Assembly: GCF_041435195.1 (NCBI RefSeq) | Contig: NZ_CP108106.1 | Coordinates: 2,666,001 to 2,730,000 of the forward strand | Length of the DNA stretch: 64,000 bases | Direction: 5' to 3' | From: Streptomyces sp. NBC_00224 | Lineage (GTDB): Bacteria; Actinomycetota; Actinomycetes; Streptomycetales; Streptomycetaceae | In this document: positions 10,316 to 17,868 of the stretch, piece by piece | How positions within the stretch are numbered: position 1 is the stretch's first letter | Layout of the letters: every line of letters begins with the position of its first letter | Notes under the pieces: generated by a model | What the model saw: only the letters and a program-made list of their open reading frames with translations | Told to the model about the DNA's origin: nothing | Databases searched by the model: none | Position numbers and translations under genes: made by a program

Positions 10316-11904
10316 CACGTCTCGTCATCGCGGCCCCCTCGTCGGGCAGCGGGAAGACCACGGTCGCGACGGGCCTGATGGCCGCGCTCGCCGCGACCGG
10401 GCTGACCGTGTCCCCGCACAAGGTCGGCCCCGACTACATCGACCCCGGCTACCACGCCCTGGCCACGGGGCGCCCCGGGCGCAACCTCGACGCGTATCTG
10501 TGCGGCGAGGAGCTGATCGCTCCCCTGTTCGCGCACGGCGCGCGGGGGTGCGACGTCGCGGTGGTCGAGGGCGTGATGGGGCTGTACGACGGGGCGGCGG
10601 GGCTCGGTGAGCTCGCCTCCACCGCGCAGGTGGCGAAGCTGCTGCGGGCGCCGGTGGTGCTGGTCGTCGACGCGTCCTCGCAGTCGCGGTCGGTGGCGGC
10701 ACTGGTGCACGGGTTCGCGTCCTGGGATCCCCGGGTGCGGATCGGCGGCGTGATCCTCAACAAGGTGGCGTCGGAGCGGCACGAGGAGCTGCTGCGGTCG
10801 GCGCTGGACGAGTCCGGGGTGCCGGTGCTCGGGGCCCTGCGGCGCGCCGCCCCCGTGTCGACGCCGTCGCGGCACCTCGGGCTCGTGCCGGTCGCCGAGC
10901 GGCGGGCCGACGCGGTGGCCGCTGTCGCGGCGATGGGGGAGCAGGTGCGGCGGGGGTGCGACCTGGCGGCTCTGCTGGCGCTGGCCCGGTCTGCGCCGAC
11001 GCTCGGCTGCGAGCCGTGGGACCCGGCGGGGATGTTTCCCCACCCCGCCCCTTCCCTCAACCCTCCGGGGGTGGGTGGGGGTAAAGGTGGTCTCCCGGGG
11101 GCTACGCCCCCGGACCCCCTGGCGGGGCCTGCGGCCCCTGCACCCCACTTTCGGGGCTCCGCCCCGGACCCCGCTCCTCAAACGCCGGAGGGGCTGAATG
11201 TGCCCGAGCCCCGCTCCTTGCACGCCGGAGAGGCTGGAGGTGCCTTCAGGGGCGCGGGGAACTGCGCGACCAGCCCCCACCCGACCCGCAGACGAACCCC
11301 GGGCCACCCCGTCGTCGCCCTCGCCGGCGGCCCCGCCTTCACCTTCTCGTACGCCGAGCACGCCGAGCTGCTCTCCGCCGCCGGGGCGGACGTCGTCGTG
11401 TTCGACCCGCTCAGGGACGAGCAACTGCCCCCCGACACCGCCGGGTTGGTGATCGGCGGCGGGTTCCCCGAGGTGTACGCCTCGGAGCTCAGCGCCAATG
11501 AGCCGCTGCGTAAAGCCGTCGGCGAGCTCGCGCGGTCCGGCGCGGCCGTCGCCGCCGAGTGCGCCGGGCTGCTCTATCTGGCGCGGTCGCTCGACGGGCA
11601 GCCGATGTGCGGGGTCCTGGACGCCGACGCCCGGATGTCGGAGCGGCTCACGCTCGGGTACCGGGAGGCCGTCGCGGTCGGGGACAGCTGTCTGGCTCCC
11701 GCCGGCGCGAGGCTGCGTGGACACGAGTTCCACCGGACCGTCCTCGACCCGGGGGCGGGGCCCGCGCCCGCGTGGGGTCTGGTGCACCCGGAGCGCCGGG
11801 TCGAAGGTTTCGTACAGCAGGGCGTGCACGCGAGCTATCTGCACACGCACTGGGCCGCCCGGCCCGCCATCGCCCGTCGGTTCGTCGAAAGGTGCACTCC
11901 ATGA
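10309..11904 (+). CDS. cobB: Hydrogenobyrinic/cobyrinic acid a,c-diamide synthase with in-frame repeat insertion
   Basis: Amidates the a and c carboxylates using glutamine and ATP (CobB/CbiA family). Domain 1 begins with the P-loop SSGSGKTT (residues 11-18). Domain 2 is a class I glutamine amidotransferase beginning at about residue 335 (VVALAGGPAFTFSYAEHAELL) with the nucleophile at Cys418. Between them, residues about 243-332 are a Pro/Gly/Ala-rich low-complexity stretch encoded by a copy of the dispersed repeat seen elsewhere in the window. This makes the protein 531 residues, longer than the usual 450-480. The frame is intact and catalytic motifs are kept, so it is probably functional. 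GTG start overlaps cobO by 7 bases. Confidence 0.93.
   Translation: MVARLVIAAPSSGSGKTTVATGLMAALAATGLTVSPHKVGPDYIDPGYHALATGRPGRNLDAYLCGEELIAPLFAHGARGCDVAVVEGVMGLYDGAAGLGELASTAQVAKLLRAPVVLVVDASSQSRSVAALVHGFASWDPRVRIGGVILNKVASERHEELLRSALDESGVPVLGALRRAAPVSTPSRHLGLVPVAERRADAVAAVAAMGEQVRRGCDLAALLALARSAPTLGCEPWDPAGMFPHPAPSLNPPGVGGGKGGLPGATPPDPLAGPAAPAPHFRGSAPDPAPQTPEGLNVPEPRSLHAGEAGGAFRGAGNCATSPHPTRRRTPGHPVVALAGGPAFTFSYAEHAELLSAAGADVVVFDPLRDEQLPPDTAGLVIGGGFPEVYASELSANEPLRKAVGELARSGAAVAAECAGLLYLARSLDGQPMCGVLDADARMSERLTLGYREAVAVGDSCLAPAGARLRGHEFHRTVLDPGAGPAPAWGLVHPERRVEGFVQQGVHASYLHTHWAARPAIARRFVERCTP
11035..11305 (+). repeat. Composite hairpin repeat, copy inside cobB
   Basis: About 270 bp matching, by eye and module by module, the reverse complement of the intergenic copy at 34771-35030. 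In order: a C-rich/G-rich block around 11037-11080, a CCCGGGGGCTACGCCCCCGG hairpin, GGGGCTCCGCCCCGG, CTCCTCAAACGCCGGAGGGG, a decayed second copy of that last module (about 11213-11233), then GGGGCGCGGGGAACTGCGCG. It lies in frame in the cobB inter-domain linker. All other copies in the window are outside or at the very ends of genes. Confidence 0.9.
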
Positions 11905-12647
11905 GCAAGCTTGTCGGAGTCGGAGTGGGACCCGGTGACCCGGAGCTGGTGACCGTGAAGGGCGTACGGGCCCTTCGGGAGGCCGATGTCGTCGTGGTGC
12001 CCGTGATGGCCGCGGCCGACGGGCAGGACGGCGGCGAGCCCGGCCGCGCCGAGGCGACCGTCCTGCACTACGCGGACCGGGAGAAGGTCGTCCGGGTCGT
12101 CTTCGCGCTCAACGAGCGCTCCGACCGGGGACGGCGCGAGGCCGCCTGGGACGCGGCGGGCGAGGCGGTCGCCGAGCTGCTGCGCGCGCACGACTCGGTG
12201 GCCTTCGCGACCATCGGCGACCCCAATGTGTATTCGACGTTCACGTATCTCGCCCAGACCATCACCGAGCTGGTGCCGGGGACGGAGATCGTGACCGTGC
12301 CCGGGATCACCGCGATGCAGGACCTCGCCGCGCGTTCGGGCGCCGTGCTCACGGAGGGGACCGAGCCGCTCACCCTCGTCCCCGTCACGGCCGGGGCGAC
12401 CGTGCTCAAGGACGCGCTTGAGGGGCCGGGGACGGTGGTGGCGTACAAGTTCGGGCGCCAGGCCGGTGAGGTGGCGGCGGCGCTGCGGGCGACCGGGCGG
12501 ATCGACGACGCGGTGTGGGGCTCGGCGCTCGGCCTGGACGAGGAGTTCATCCGCCCGGCCGCGGAGCTCGACGGCGGCACGCTGCCCTACCTCTCGACGC
12601 TCATCGCGCCCGCGCGGCGCGAGGGCGGGCGCGGCGGCAAGCTGTGA
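11901..12647 (+). CDS. cobI: Precorrin-2 C20-methyltransferase CobI (CbiL)
   Basis: S-adenosylmethionine-dependent methylation of (cobalt-)precorrin-2 at C20. The 248-residue product has the tetrapyrrole methylase fold. The GVGVGPGDPELVTVKGVRAL opening is typical of CobI/CbiL, GDPNVYSTFTYL is the substrate/SAM loop, and VTVPGITAMQDLAARSG follows. The start overlaps the cobB stop by ATGA. It is the last gene of the riboswitch-led operon; a ZIP transporter converges from the opposite strand 29 bp downstream. Confidence 0.94.
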   Translation: MSKLVGVGVGPGDPELVTVKGVRALREADVVVVPVMAAADGQDGGEPGRAEATVLHYADREKVVRVVFALNERSDRGRREAAWDAAGEAVAELLRAHDSVAFATIGDPNVYSTFTYLAQTITELVPGTEIVTVPGITAMQDLAARSGAVLTEGTEPLTLVPVTAGATVLKDALEGPGTVVAYKFGRQAGEVAAALRATGRIDDAVWGSALGLDEEFIRPAAELDGGTLPYLSTLIAPARREGGRGGKL

Positions 12648-12676
12648 CAGCGCCCAGGGCTCCGTACGCGGTGGGC

Positions 12677-13396
12677 TCACCCCGCGAGCCCCACCACCAG
12701 CCAGATGAAGGCCACCCCGCCGACCGTGAACAGCAGCGTCGAGAGCGCCGGGTGGTCGTGGTGGGCCTCGGGCAGGATCTCGGCGGCGGCCAGATAGAGC
12801 AGCACCCCGCCGAAGAAGCCCAGATAGCTTCCGAGCAACTCGGCCGGAAGAGTGAACAGCAGCGTCGAGGCGGCGCCGACCATCGGGGCGAGCGCGTCCG
12901 CGATCAGCATGGCGACGGCCTTGCGCTTCTCGTTCCCGTACAGGCTGGTGATCGTGTAGGTGTTGAAGCCGTCGGCGAAGTCGTGCGTGATCACGGCGAC
13001 CGCCACGGCCGCGCCCATGCCGCCGCCCACCTGGAAGGCCGCGCCGATCGCGATGCCGTCCATCAGGCTGTGGCCGACCATCGCCGCGGCGGCCGTCAGA
13101 CCCACCTGCGGCACTCTCTTCTCTCCCCCATGGGCCGCCCTGCGCACCGCGAGGACGCGTTCCACCAGGTGGGCGAGGAGGAAGCCGCCGACGAACAGAA
13201 GCAGCGCGGCCGGTACGCCGAAGACGTCGTCGCCCGCCGCCTCCATCGCCTCCGGCAGCAGGTCGAGTCCGACCACGCCGAGCATCAGCCCGCCCGCCAG
13301 ACCCAGCACGAGATGGCGCCGGTCGGTGACGCGCTGGGCCGTCCAGCCGCCGACCAGTGTCATCAGGAACGCGCCGAGCGCCACGAGCACTGCCAT
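12677..13396 (-). CDS. ZIP family divalent metal transporter
   Basis: Membrane transporter of 239 residues with about eight hydrophobic segments. The two ZIP signature helices are clear: GHSLMDGIAIGAAF (segment 4) and AAEILPEAHHDH (segment 5 region), with HDFADGFNTYT between. These His, Asp and Glu residues bind metal in characterised ZIPs. It lies reversed between cobI and cobM and shares a 77-bp divergent promoter region with cobM. That location suggests cobalt supply for B12 synthesis, but zinc or other metals are equally possible from sequence alone. Confidence 0.88.
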   Translation of the reverse strand: MAVLVALGAFLMTLVGGWTAQRVTDRRHLVLGLAGGLMLGVVGLDLLPEAMEAAGDDVFGVPAALLLFVGGFLLAHLVERVLAVRRAAHGGEKRVPQVGLTAAAAMVGHSLMDGIAIGAAFQVGGGMGAAVAVAVITHDFADGFNTYTITSLYGNEKRKAVAMLIADALAPMVGAASTLLFTLPAELLGSYLGFFGGVLLYLAAAEILPEAHHDHPALSTLLFTVGGVAFIWLVVGLAG

Positions 13397-13473
13397 GCGC
13401 CCTTGCTAACCGACTGACCCACCCCCGCGCATTTCGCTTTACCGACTGTGTGACGTACGAGAGGACCCCTCCC
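13397..13473. promoter_or_regulatory. Divergent promoter region between ZIP gene and cobM
   Basis: The 77 bp contain the direct repeat ACCGACTG at 13409-13416 and 13441-13448, spaced 32 bp (about three helical turns). Just upstream of cobM is GAGAGGACC, a likely ribosome site. The gap is too short for a cobalamin riboswitch. The repeat could bind a regulator common to metal uptake and corrin synthesis; no known operator is recognised. Confidence 0.4.
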
Positions 13474-14301
13474 ATGGCCGATGCCCCCACCGGCAGGCTG
13501 ACCGTCGTCGGCGCCGGCCCCGGCGCCGCCGATCTGCTGACGTTCCGCGCCGCCCGGGCGATCGCCGAGGCCGACGTGGTCATCTGGGCCGCGAGCCTGG
13601 TGCAGGCCGAGGTCCTGGACCACGCGCGCGAAGGCGCCGAGATCCTGGACTCGGCGGCGATGTCCCTGGAGGAGGTCGTCGGGGTGTACGAGCGGGCCGC
13701 CCGGGAAGGGCTGAAGGTCGCCCGTATCCACTCCGGCGACCCGGCGCTGTGGGGCGGCACCCAGGAGCAGCTCGACCGGGTGGCGGGGCTCGGCCTGGAG
13801 GTCGAGGTCATCCCGGGTGTCTCGTCGTTCTCGGCGGTCGCCGCGATCGCCCAGCGCGAGCTGACCATCCCGGAGATAGCCCAGTCCGTCATCCTCACGC
13901 GCCTGGGCGGCGGCAAGACGCCGATGCCGCCCGGCGAGGAGGTCCGCGAGTTCGCCCGGCACGGCACCACGATGGCGGTCTTCCTGTCCGCCGCCCGCTC
14001 GGGCCAGCTGGTGGAGGAGCTGCTGGAGGGCGGCTACCCGACCTCGACCCCGGTCGTCATCGCGTACCAGGCGACCTGGCCCGAGGAGCTGGTGCTGCGC
14101 TGCACGATCGAGACGCTGGAGGAGACGGTCAAGGAGCACAAGCTCTGGAAGCACACGCTCTTCCTGGTCGGCCCGGCCCTCTCGGCCTCCGGCACCCGCT
14201 CGCACCTCTACCACCCGGGTCACTTCCACGGCTTCCGCCGGGCGGACCCGGCGGCCCGCCGCGCGCTGAAGGCCGAGAAGGCGGAGCGCACCCCGTCATG
14301 A
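13474..14301 (+). CDS. cobM: Precorrin-4 C11-methyltransferase CobM (CbiF)
   Basis: S-adenosylmethionine-dependent methylation of (cobalt-)precorrin-4 at C11. The 275-residue product shows the tetrapyrrole methylase motifs VVGAGPGAADLLTFRAARAI, the HSGDPALWGG loop, and VIPGVSSFSAVAAIAQRELT with SVILTRLGGGKTPMP, characteristic of CobM. ATG at 13474 is chosen for its ribosome site and family length; upstream in-frame codons run into the promoter. It starts the second cob operon and overlaps cobL by ATGA. Confidence 0.95.
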   Translation: MADAPTGRLTVVGAGPGAADLLTFRAARAIAEADVVIWAASLVQAEVLDHAREGAEILDSAAMSLEEVVGVYERAAREGLKVARIHSGDPALWGGTQEQLDRVAGLGLEVEVIPGVSSFSAVAAIAQRELTIPEIAQSVILTRLGGGKTPMPPGEEVREFARHGTTMAVFLSAARSGQLVEELLEGGYPTSTPVVIAYQATWPEELVLRCTIETLEETVKEHKLWKHTLFLVGPALSASGTRSHLYHPGHFHGFRRADPAARRALKAEKAERTPS

Positions 14302-15563
14302 TCACCGTCATCGGTACGGGGACGGGGGCGCCGCTGGCACCGGACGCCCTGGCGGCGCTGGCCGAGGCCACGCTGGTCACCGGCGCCGCCCGCCATCTGG
14401 CGGCGGCCGAAGCCGCGGCCGAACTCCCGCCGCAGGCCAAGCAGGTGGTGCTCGGCCCGCTGGCGCCCGCCCTAGACGCCGTCGCCGAGCACCACGAGCG
14501 CGGTGGCCGGGCCGTGGTGCTGGCCTCCGGGGATCCCGGGTTCTTCGGGATCGTACGGGCGCTGGCCGAGCGGTTCGGGCCGCAGGAGCTGGACGTACGG
14601 CCGGGGACCGCGTCGGTGGCGGTCGCCTTCGCCCGGCTGGGGCTGCCCTGGGACGACGCGCTGGTGGTCAGCGCGCACGGGCGGGACCTGCGGACGGCCG
14701 CCAACGTGTGCCGGGCGCACCCCAAGACCGCCGTGCTGACCGGGCCCGGTGCCGGGCCCGCCGAGCTGGGCGCCGAGCTCGCCCGCCGGGCGCCCGAGCG
14801 GCTCCTGGTGGTGGCGTCGGCGCTCGGCGACCCGGAGCGGGAGCGGCTGGTGCGGGTGAGCCCGGCCGAGGCCGCCGCCCGGGAGTGGGACGCGGTCAGC
14901 GTGATCGTCTGTCTGGACGAGGAGAAGGCGCTCTCGCCGGTACGCACGGTCGCGGGCGGCCGGGCCACGCCCGACCGCTGGGCGCTGGACGAGAGCGCGT
15001 TCGCCCATCGCGACTCGATGATCACCAAGGCCGAGGTGCGGGCGCTTGCGCTGGCCCGGCTCGGGCCGCGCCTCGGCGATCTGGTCTGGGACATAGGGGC
15101 CGGGTCGGGCTCGGTGGCCGTGGAGTGCGCCCGGTTCGGGGCGGCGGCGGTCGCGGTCGAGAAGACCGCCGAGGGCTGCGAGCACGTCCGGGCCAACGCG
15201 GCGGCGCACGGTGTGGACGTACGGGTGGTGCACGGCGCGGCGCCCACGGTCCTGTCGGATCTCGCGGATCCGGACGCGGTGTTCATCGGCGGGGGCGGCC
15301 GCGAGCTGCCCGCGATCGTGACCGCGTGCGCCCGGCGGGCCCGGCGCTCGGTCGTGGTGGCGCTGGCCGCGCTGGACCGCGTTCCGGCGGTGCGGGCGGC
15401 GCTGGCCGGGGCCGGTCTGGAGACCGACGGCGTCCTGTTGCAGTCGTCGCGGCTCGCGCCGCTGCCCGGGGACGTGACCCGGCTCGCCGCCACCAACCCC
15501 GTCTTCCTGCTGTGGGGCGACCGCCCCGCACCTGTATCGGTTGTCGAAGGAGCTGTTCAGTGA
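14298..15563 (+). CDS. cobL: Precorrin-6Y C5,15-methyltransferase (decarboxylating) CobL, CbiE-CbiT fusion
   Basis: Bifunctional enzyme that methylates C5 and C15 and decarboxylates the acetate side chain at C12. The 421 residues split into an N-terminal CbiE-like methylase (about 1-200, with LASGDPGFFGIVRAL and DDALVVSAHGRD) and a C-terminal CbiT-like Rossmann methyltransferase (about 225-421, with VWDIGAGSGSVAVECA as the SAM loop and DAVFIGGGG). It overlaps cobM and the cbiG-cobJ gene by four bases each. No precorrin-6A reductase (cobK/cbiJ), which would supply its substrate, is seen in the window. Confidence 0.95.
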   Translation: MITVIGTGTGAPLAPDALAALAEATLVTGAARHLAAAEAAAELPPQAKQVVLGPLAPALDAVAEHHERGGRAVVLASGDPGFFGIVRALAERFGPQELDVRPGTASVAVAFARLGLPWDDALVVSAHGRDLRTAANVCRAHPKTAVLTGPGAGPAELGAELARRAPERLLVVASALGDPERERLVRVSPAEAAAREWDAVSVIVCLDEEKALSPVRTVAGGRATPDRWALDESAFAHRDSMITKAEVRALALARLGPRLGDLVWDIGAGSGSVAVECARFGAAAVAVEKTAEGCEHVRANAAAHGVDVRVVHGAAPTVLSDLADPDAVFIGGGGRELPAIVTACARRARRSVVVALAALDRVPAVRAALAGAGLETDGVLLQSSRLAPLPGDVTRLAATNPVFLLWGDRPAPVSVVEGAVQ

Positions 15564-17275
15564 TCGGCCTGATCTCCGCCACGGCGGCGGGCGCCGTAGC
15601 CCGCGACCGGCTGGCCGCGGCCTGGCCCGGCCGGGTCCGGGTGTACGAAGGACCCGTGCGGGAGGCCGTGGAGCGGGCCTTCGCGGAGTGCGACGCGCTG
15701 GTGTGCTTCCTCGCCACGGGCGCCACGGTCCGGCTGCTCGCGCCGCTCCTCGCGGACAAGGCGTCCGACCCGGGTGTGGTCTGCGTGGACGAGGGCGGGC
15801 GCTTCGCCGTCTCGCTGCTCGGGGGCCACGGGGGCGGCGCCAACGCGCTGGCCGCCGAGGTGGCCGAAGTCCTCGGCTGTACGCCGGTGGTGACCACGGC
15901 GACGGACGCGGTGGGCGTCCCGGGCCTGGACACGCTGGGCCTGCCGGTGGAGGGCGCGGTGGCGGCGGTGTCCCGGGCGGTCCTGGACGGCTCGCCGGTG
16001 GCGCTGCGGGCGGACGGGGTGTGGCCGCTGCCGGCGCTGCCCCCGAACGTGACCCCGGCCGCCGAGGACGCGGTCGCCACCCTCCACCTGACCGACCGTC
16101 TTCTCGAACTCGGCGCGGGCGAGGCCGTGTTGCGCCCCAAGTCGCTCGTCGTCGGGGTCGGCGCCTCCAAGGGCGCGCCCGTCGACGAGGTGCTCGGGCT
16201 CGTCGAGGACGCGATCCGGGGCGCGGGGCTCAGCCTCCTCAGCGTGGCCGAACTCGCCACCGTGGACGCCAAGTCCGAGGAGCCGGGGATCGTCGAGGCG
16301 GCCTCCCGGCTCGGGGTGCCGCTCACCACGTACAGCGCGCAGGAGCTCTCCCGTATCGAGGTGCCGAACCCTTCCGACGCGCCTCTGGACGCCGTGGGGA
16401 CGCCCTCCGTCGCGGAGGCCGCCGCGCTCGCGGGCGGCGGTGAACTCCTCGTGCCGAAGCGGAAGTCGAGCCCCGAGGGGCGGGCCGCGATGGCCACCTG
16501 CGCGGTCGTGCGGCGCGCCCCGCGCGGGCGGCTCGCGGTCGTCGGGCTCGGGCCCGGTGCCCGGGACCTGCTCACCCCGCGCGCCAAGGACGAGCTGCGC
16601 CGGGCCTCGGTGCTCGTCGGGCTCGACCAGTATGTGGACCAGATCCGCGATCTGCTGCGGCCCGGCACCACGGTCCTGGAGTCGGGGCTCGGCGCCGAGG
16701 AGGAGCGGGCCCGTACCGCCGTCGCCCAGGCGCGCGAGGGGCACGCGGTCGCGCTGATCGGATCGGGTGACGCGGGGGTGTACGCGATGGCGTCGCCCGC
16801 GCTCGCCGAGGCCGCCGACGACATCGAGGTGGTCGGCGTCCCGGGCGTGACGGCCGCGCTGGCCGCCGCGGCGATCCTGGGCGCGCCGCTGGGGCACGAC
16901 CACGTCTCCATCTCGCTCTCGGACCTGCACACGCCGTGGGAGGTGATCGAGCGCCGGGTGCGCGCGGCCGCCGAGGCGGACATCGTGGTCACCTTCTACA
17001 ACCCGCGCAGCCGGGGCCGCGACTGGCAGCTGCCCAAGGCGCTCGGCATCCTCGCCGAGCACCGCGCCCCGCACACCCCGGTCGGCGTGGTGCGCAACGC
17101 CTCGCGCCCCGACGAGAGCAGCCGGCTGACCACGCTCGGCACGCTGGATCCGGCGACCGTGGACATGATGACGGTCGTGACCGTGGGCAACACGGCCACC
17201 CGCGAGATCGCCGGCCGCATGGTGACCCCGCGCGGCTACCGGTGGCAGTCCGCGACCGCCGAGGGGGCCGAGTGA
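15560..17275 (+). CDS. cobJ: Fusion of CbiG (cobalt-precorrin-5A hydrolase) and CobJ (precorrin-3B C17-methyltransferase)
   Basis: The 571-residue protein joins two B12 enzymes. Residues about 1-320 are CbiG-like, with LVCFLATGATVRLLAPLL and a C-terminal VVGVGASKGAPVDEVLGLV segment. Residues about 330-571 are a CobJ/CbiH methylase (LAVVGLGPGARDLLTP, GSGDAGVYAMA, VTFYNPRSRGRDWQL). CbiG opens the delta-lactone in the cobalt-early route; CobJ makes the ring contraction with C17 methylation. No CobG monooxygenase is visible, which points to CbiG being used. GTG start overlaps the cobL stop (GTGA). Confidence 0.93.
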   Translation: MIGLISATAAGAVARDRLAAAWPGRVRVYEGPVREAVERAFAECDALVCFLATGATVRLLAPLLADKASDPGVVCVDEGGRFAVSLLGGHGGGANALAAEVAEVLGCTPVVTTATDAVGVPGLDTLGLPVEGAVAAVSRAVLDGSPVALRADGVWPLPALPPNVTPAAEDAVATLHLTDRLLELGAGEAVLRPKSLVVGVGASKGAPVDEVLGLVEDAIRGAGLSLLSVAELATVDAKSEEPGIVEAASRLGVPLTTYSAQELSRIEVPNPSDAPLDAVGTPSVAEAAALAGGGELLVPKRKSSPEGRAAMATCAVVRRAPRGRLAVVGLGPGARDLLTPRAKDELRRASVLVGLDQYVDQIRDLLRPGTTVLESGLGAEEERARTAVAQAREGHAVALIGSGDAGVYAMASPALAEAADDIEVVGVPGVTAALAAAAILGAPLGHDHVSISLSDLHTPWEVIERRVRAAAEADIVVTFYNPRSRGRDWQLPKALGILAEHRAPHTPVGVVRNASRPDESSRLTTLGTLDPATVDMMTVVTVGNTATREIAGRMVTPRGYRWQSATAEGAE

Positions 17276-17868
17276 GCAGGCCCTGGGAGCGTACGGTCCA
17301 CCCGATCGAGGTGGAGTCGTACCGGCGGATGCGCGCCCGCCTCGACACCTCGCACTTCGCGCCGCTCACCAGGGCCGTGGTGGAGCGGGTCGTCCACTCC
17401 GCCGCCGACCTCGGCTACGCCACAGACCTCGTCTGCGACGAGGAGTCGCTGGCGAAGGCGCACGCGGCGCTGCACGCCGGGGCGCCGGTCGTCACCGATG
17501 TGGAGATGGTCGCGGCCGGGATCACCCGGCGCGAGACCGTCTGCCGTCTGCGGGACGCCGAGTCCGGCCCCGGGCTCACGCGTTCGGCGCACGCCATCCG
17601 GCTCGCGTACGAGGAGGTGGGACCCGGCGCGCTCTGGGTGATCGGCAACGCGCCCACCGCGCTCGAAGAACTCCTCACCCTCGACACCGCGCCCGCGCTG
17701 GTGATCGGCCTTCCGGTCGGCTTCGTCGGAGCCGTCGAGTCCAAGCAGGCGCTGCGCGAGAGCGGCCTGCCCGCCGTCAGCAACGTTTCCGAGAAGGGCG
17801 GCTCGGCGGTGGCCTCCGCCGCGCTCAACGCCCTTCTGTACCACCCCCTCTCCAAGGAGAACCCGTGA
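17272..17868 (+). CDS. cobH: Precorrin-8X methylmutase CobH (CbiC)
   Basis: Moves the C11 methyl group to C12, giving hydrogenobyrinic acid (or the cobalt form). The 198-residue product has the expected length and motifs: HPIEVESYRRMRARLD near the start, VVERVVHSAADLGYA, the TDVEMVAAGITRR segment and VIGNAPTALEELL with GLPVGFVGAVESK. The conserved His of VVHSAAD is the likely catalytic residue by family knowledge. GTG start overlaps the previous stop (GTGA), and the stop overlaps cbiX in the same way. Confidence 0.95.
   Translation: MSRPWERTVHPIEVESYRRMRARLDTSHFAPLTRAVVERVVHSAADLGYATDLVCDEESLAKAHAALHAGAPVVTDVEMVAAGITRRETVCRLRDAESGPGLTRSAHAIRLAYEEVGPGALWVIGNAPTALEELLTLDTAPALVIGLPVGFVGAVESKQALRESGLPAVSNVSEKGGSAVASAALNALLYHPLSKENP

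Noticed and set aside
10309..11904. cobB as a pseudogene because of the repeat insertion
   Set aside because: The frame is open throughout, the insertion sits in the inter-domain linker, and P-loop and Cys418 motifs are intact. Overlaps with cobO and cobI are preserved.
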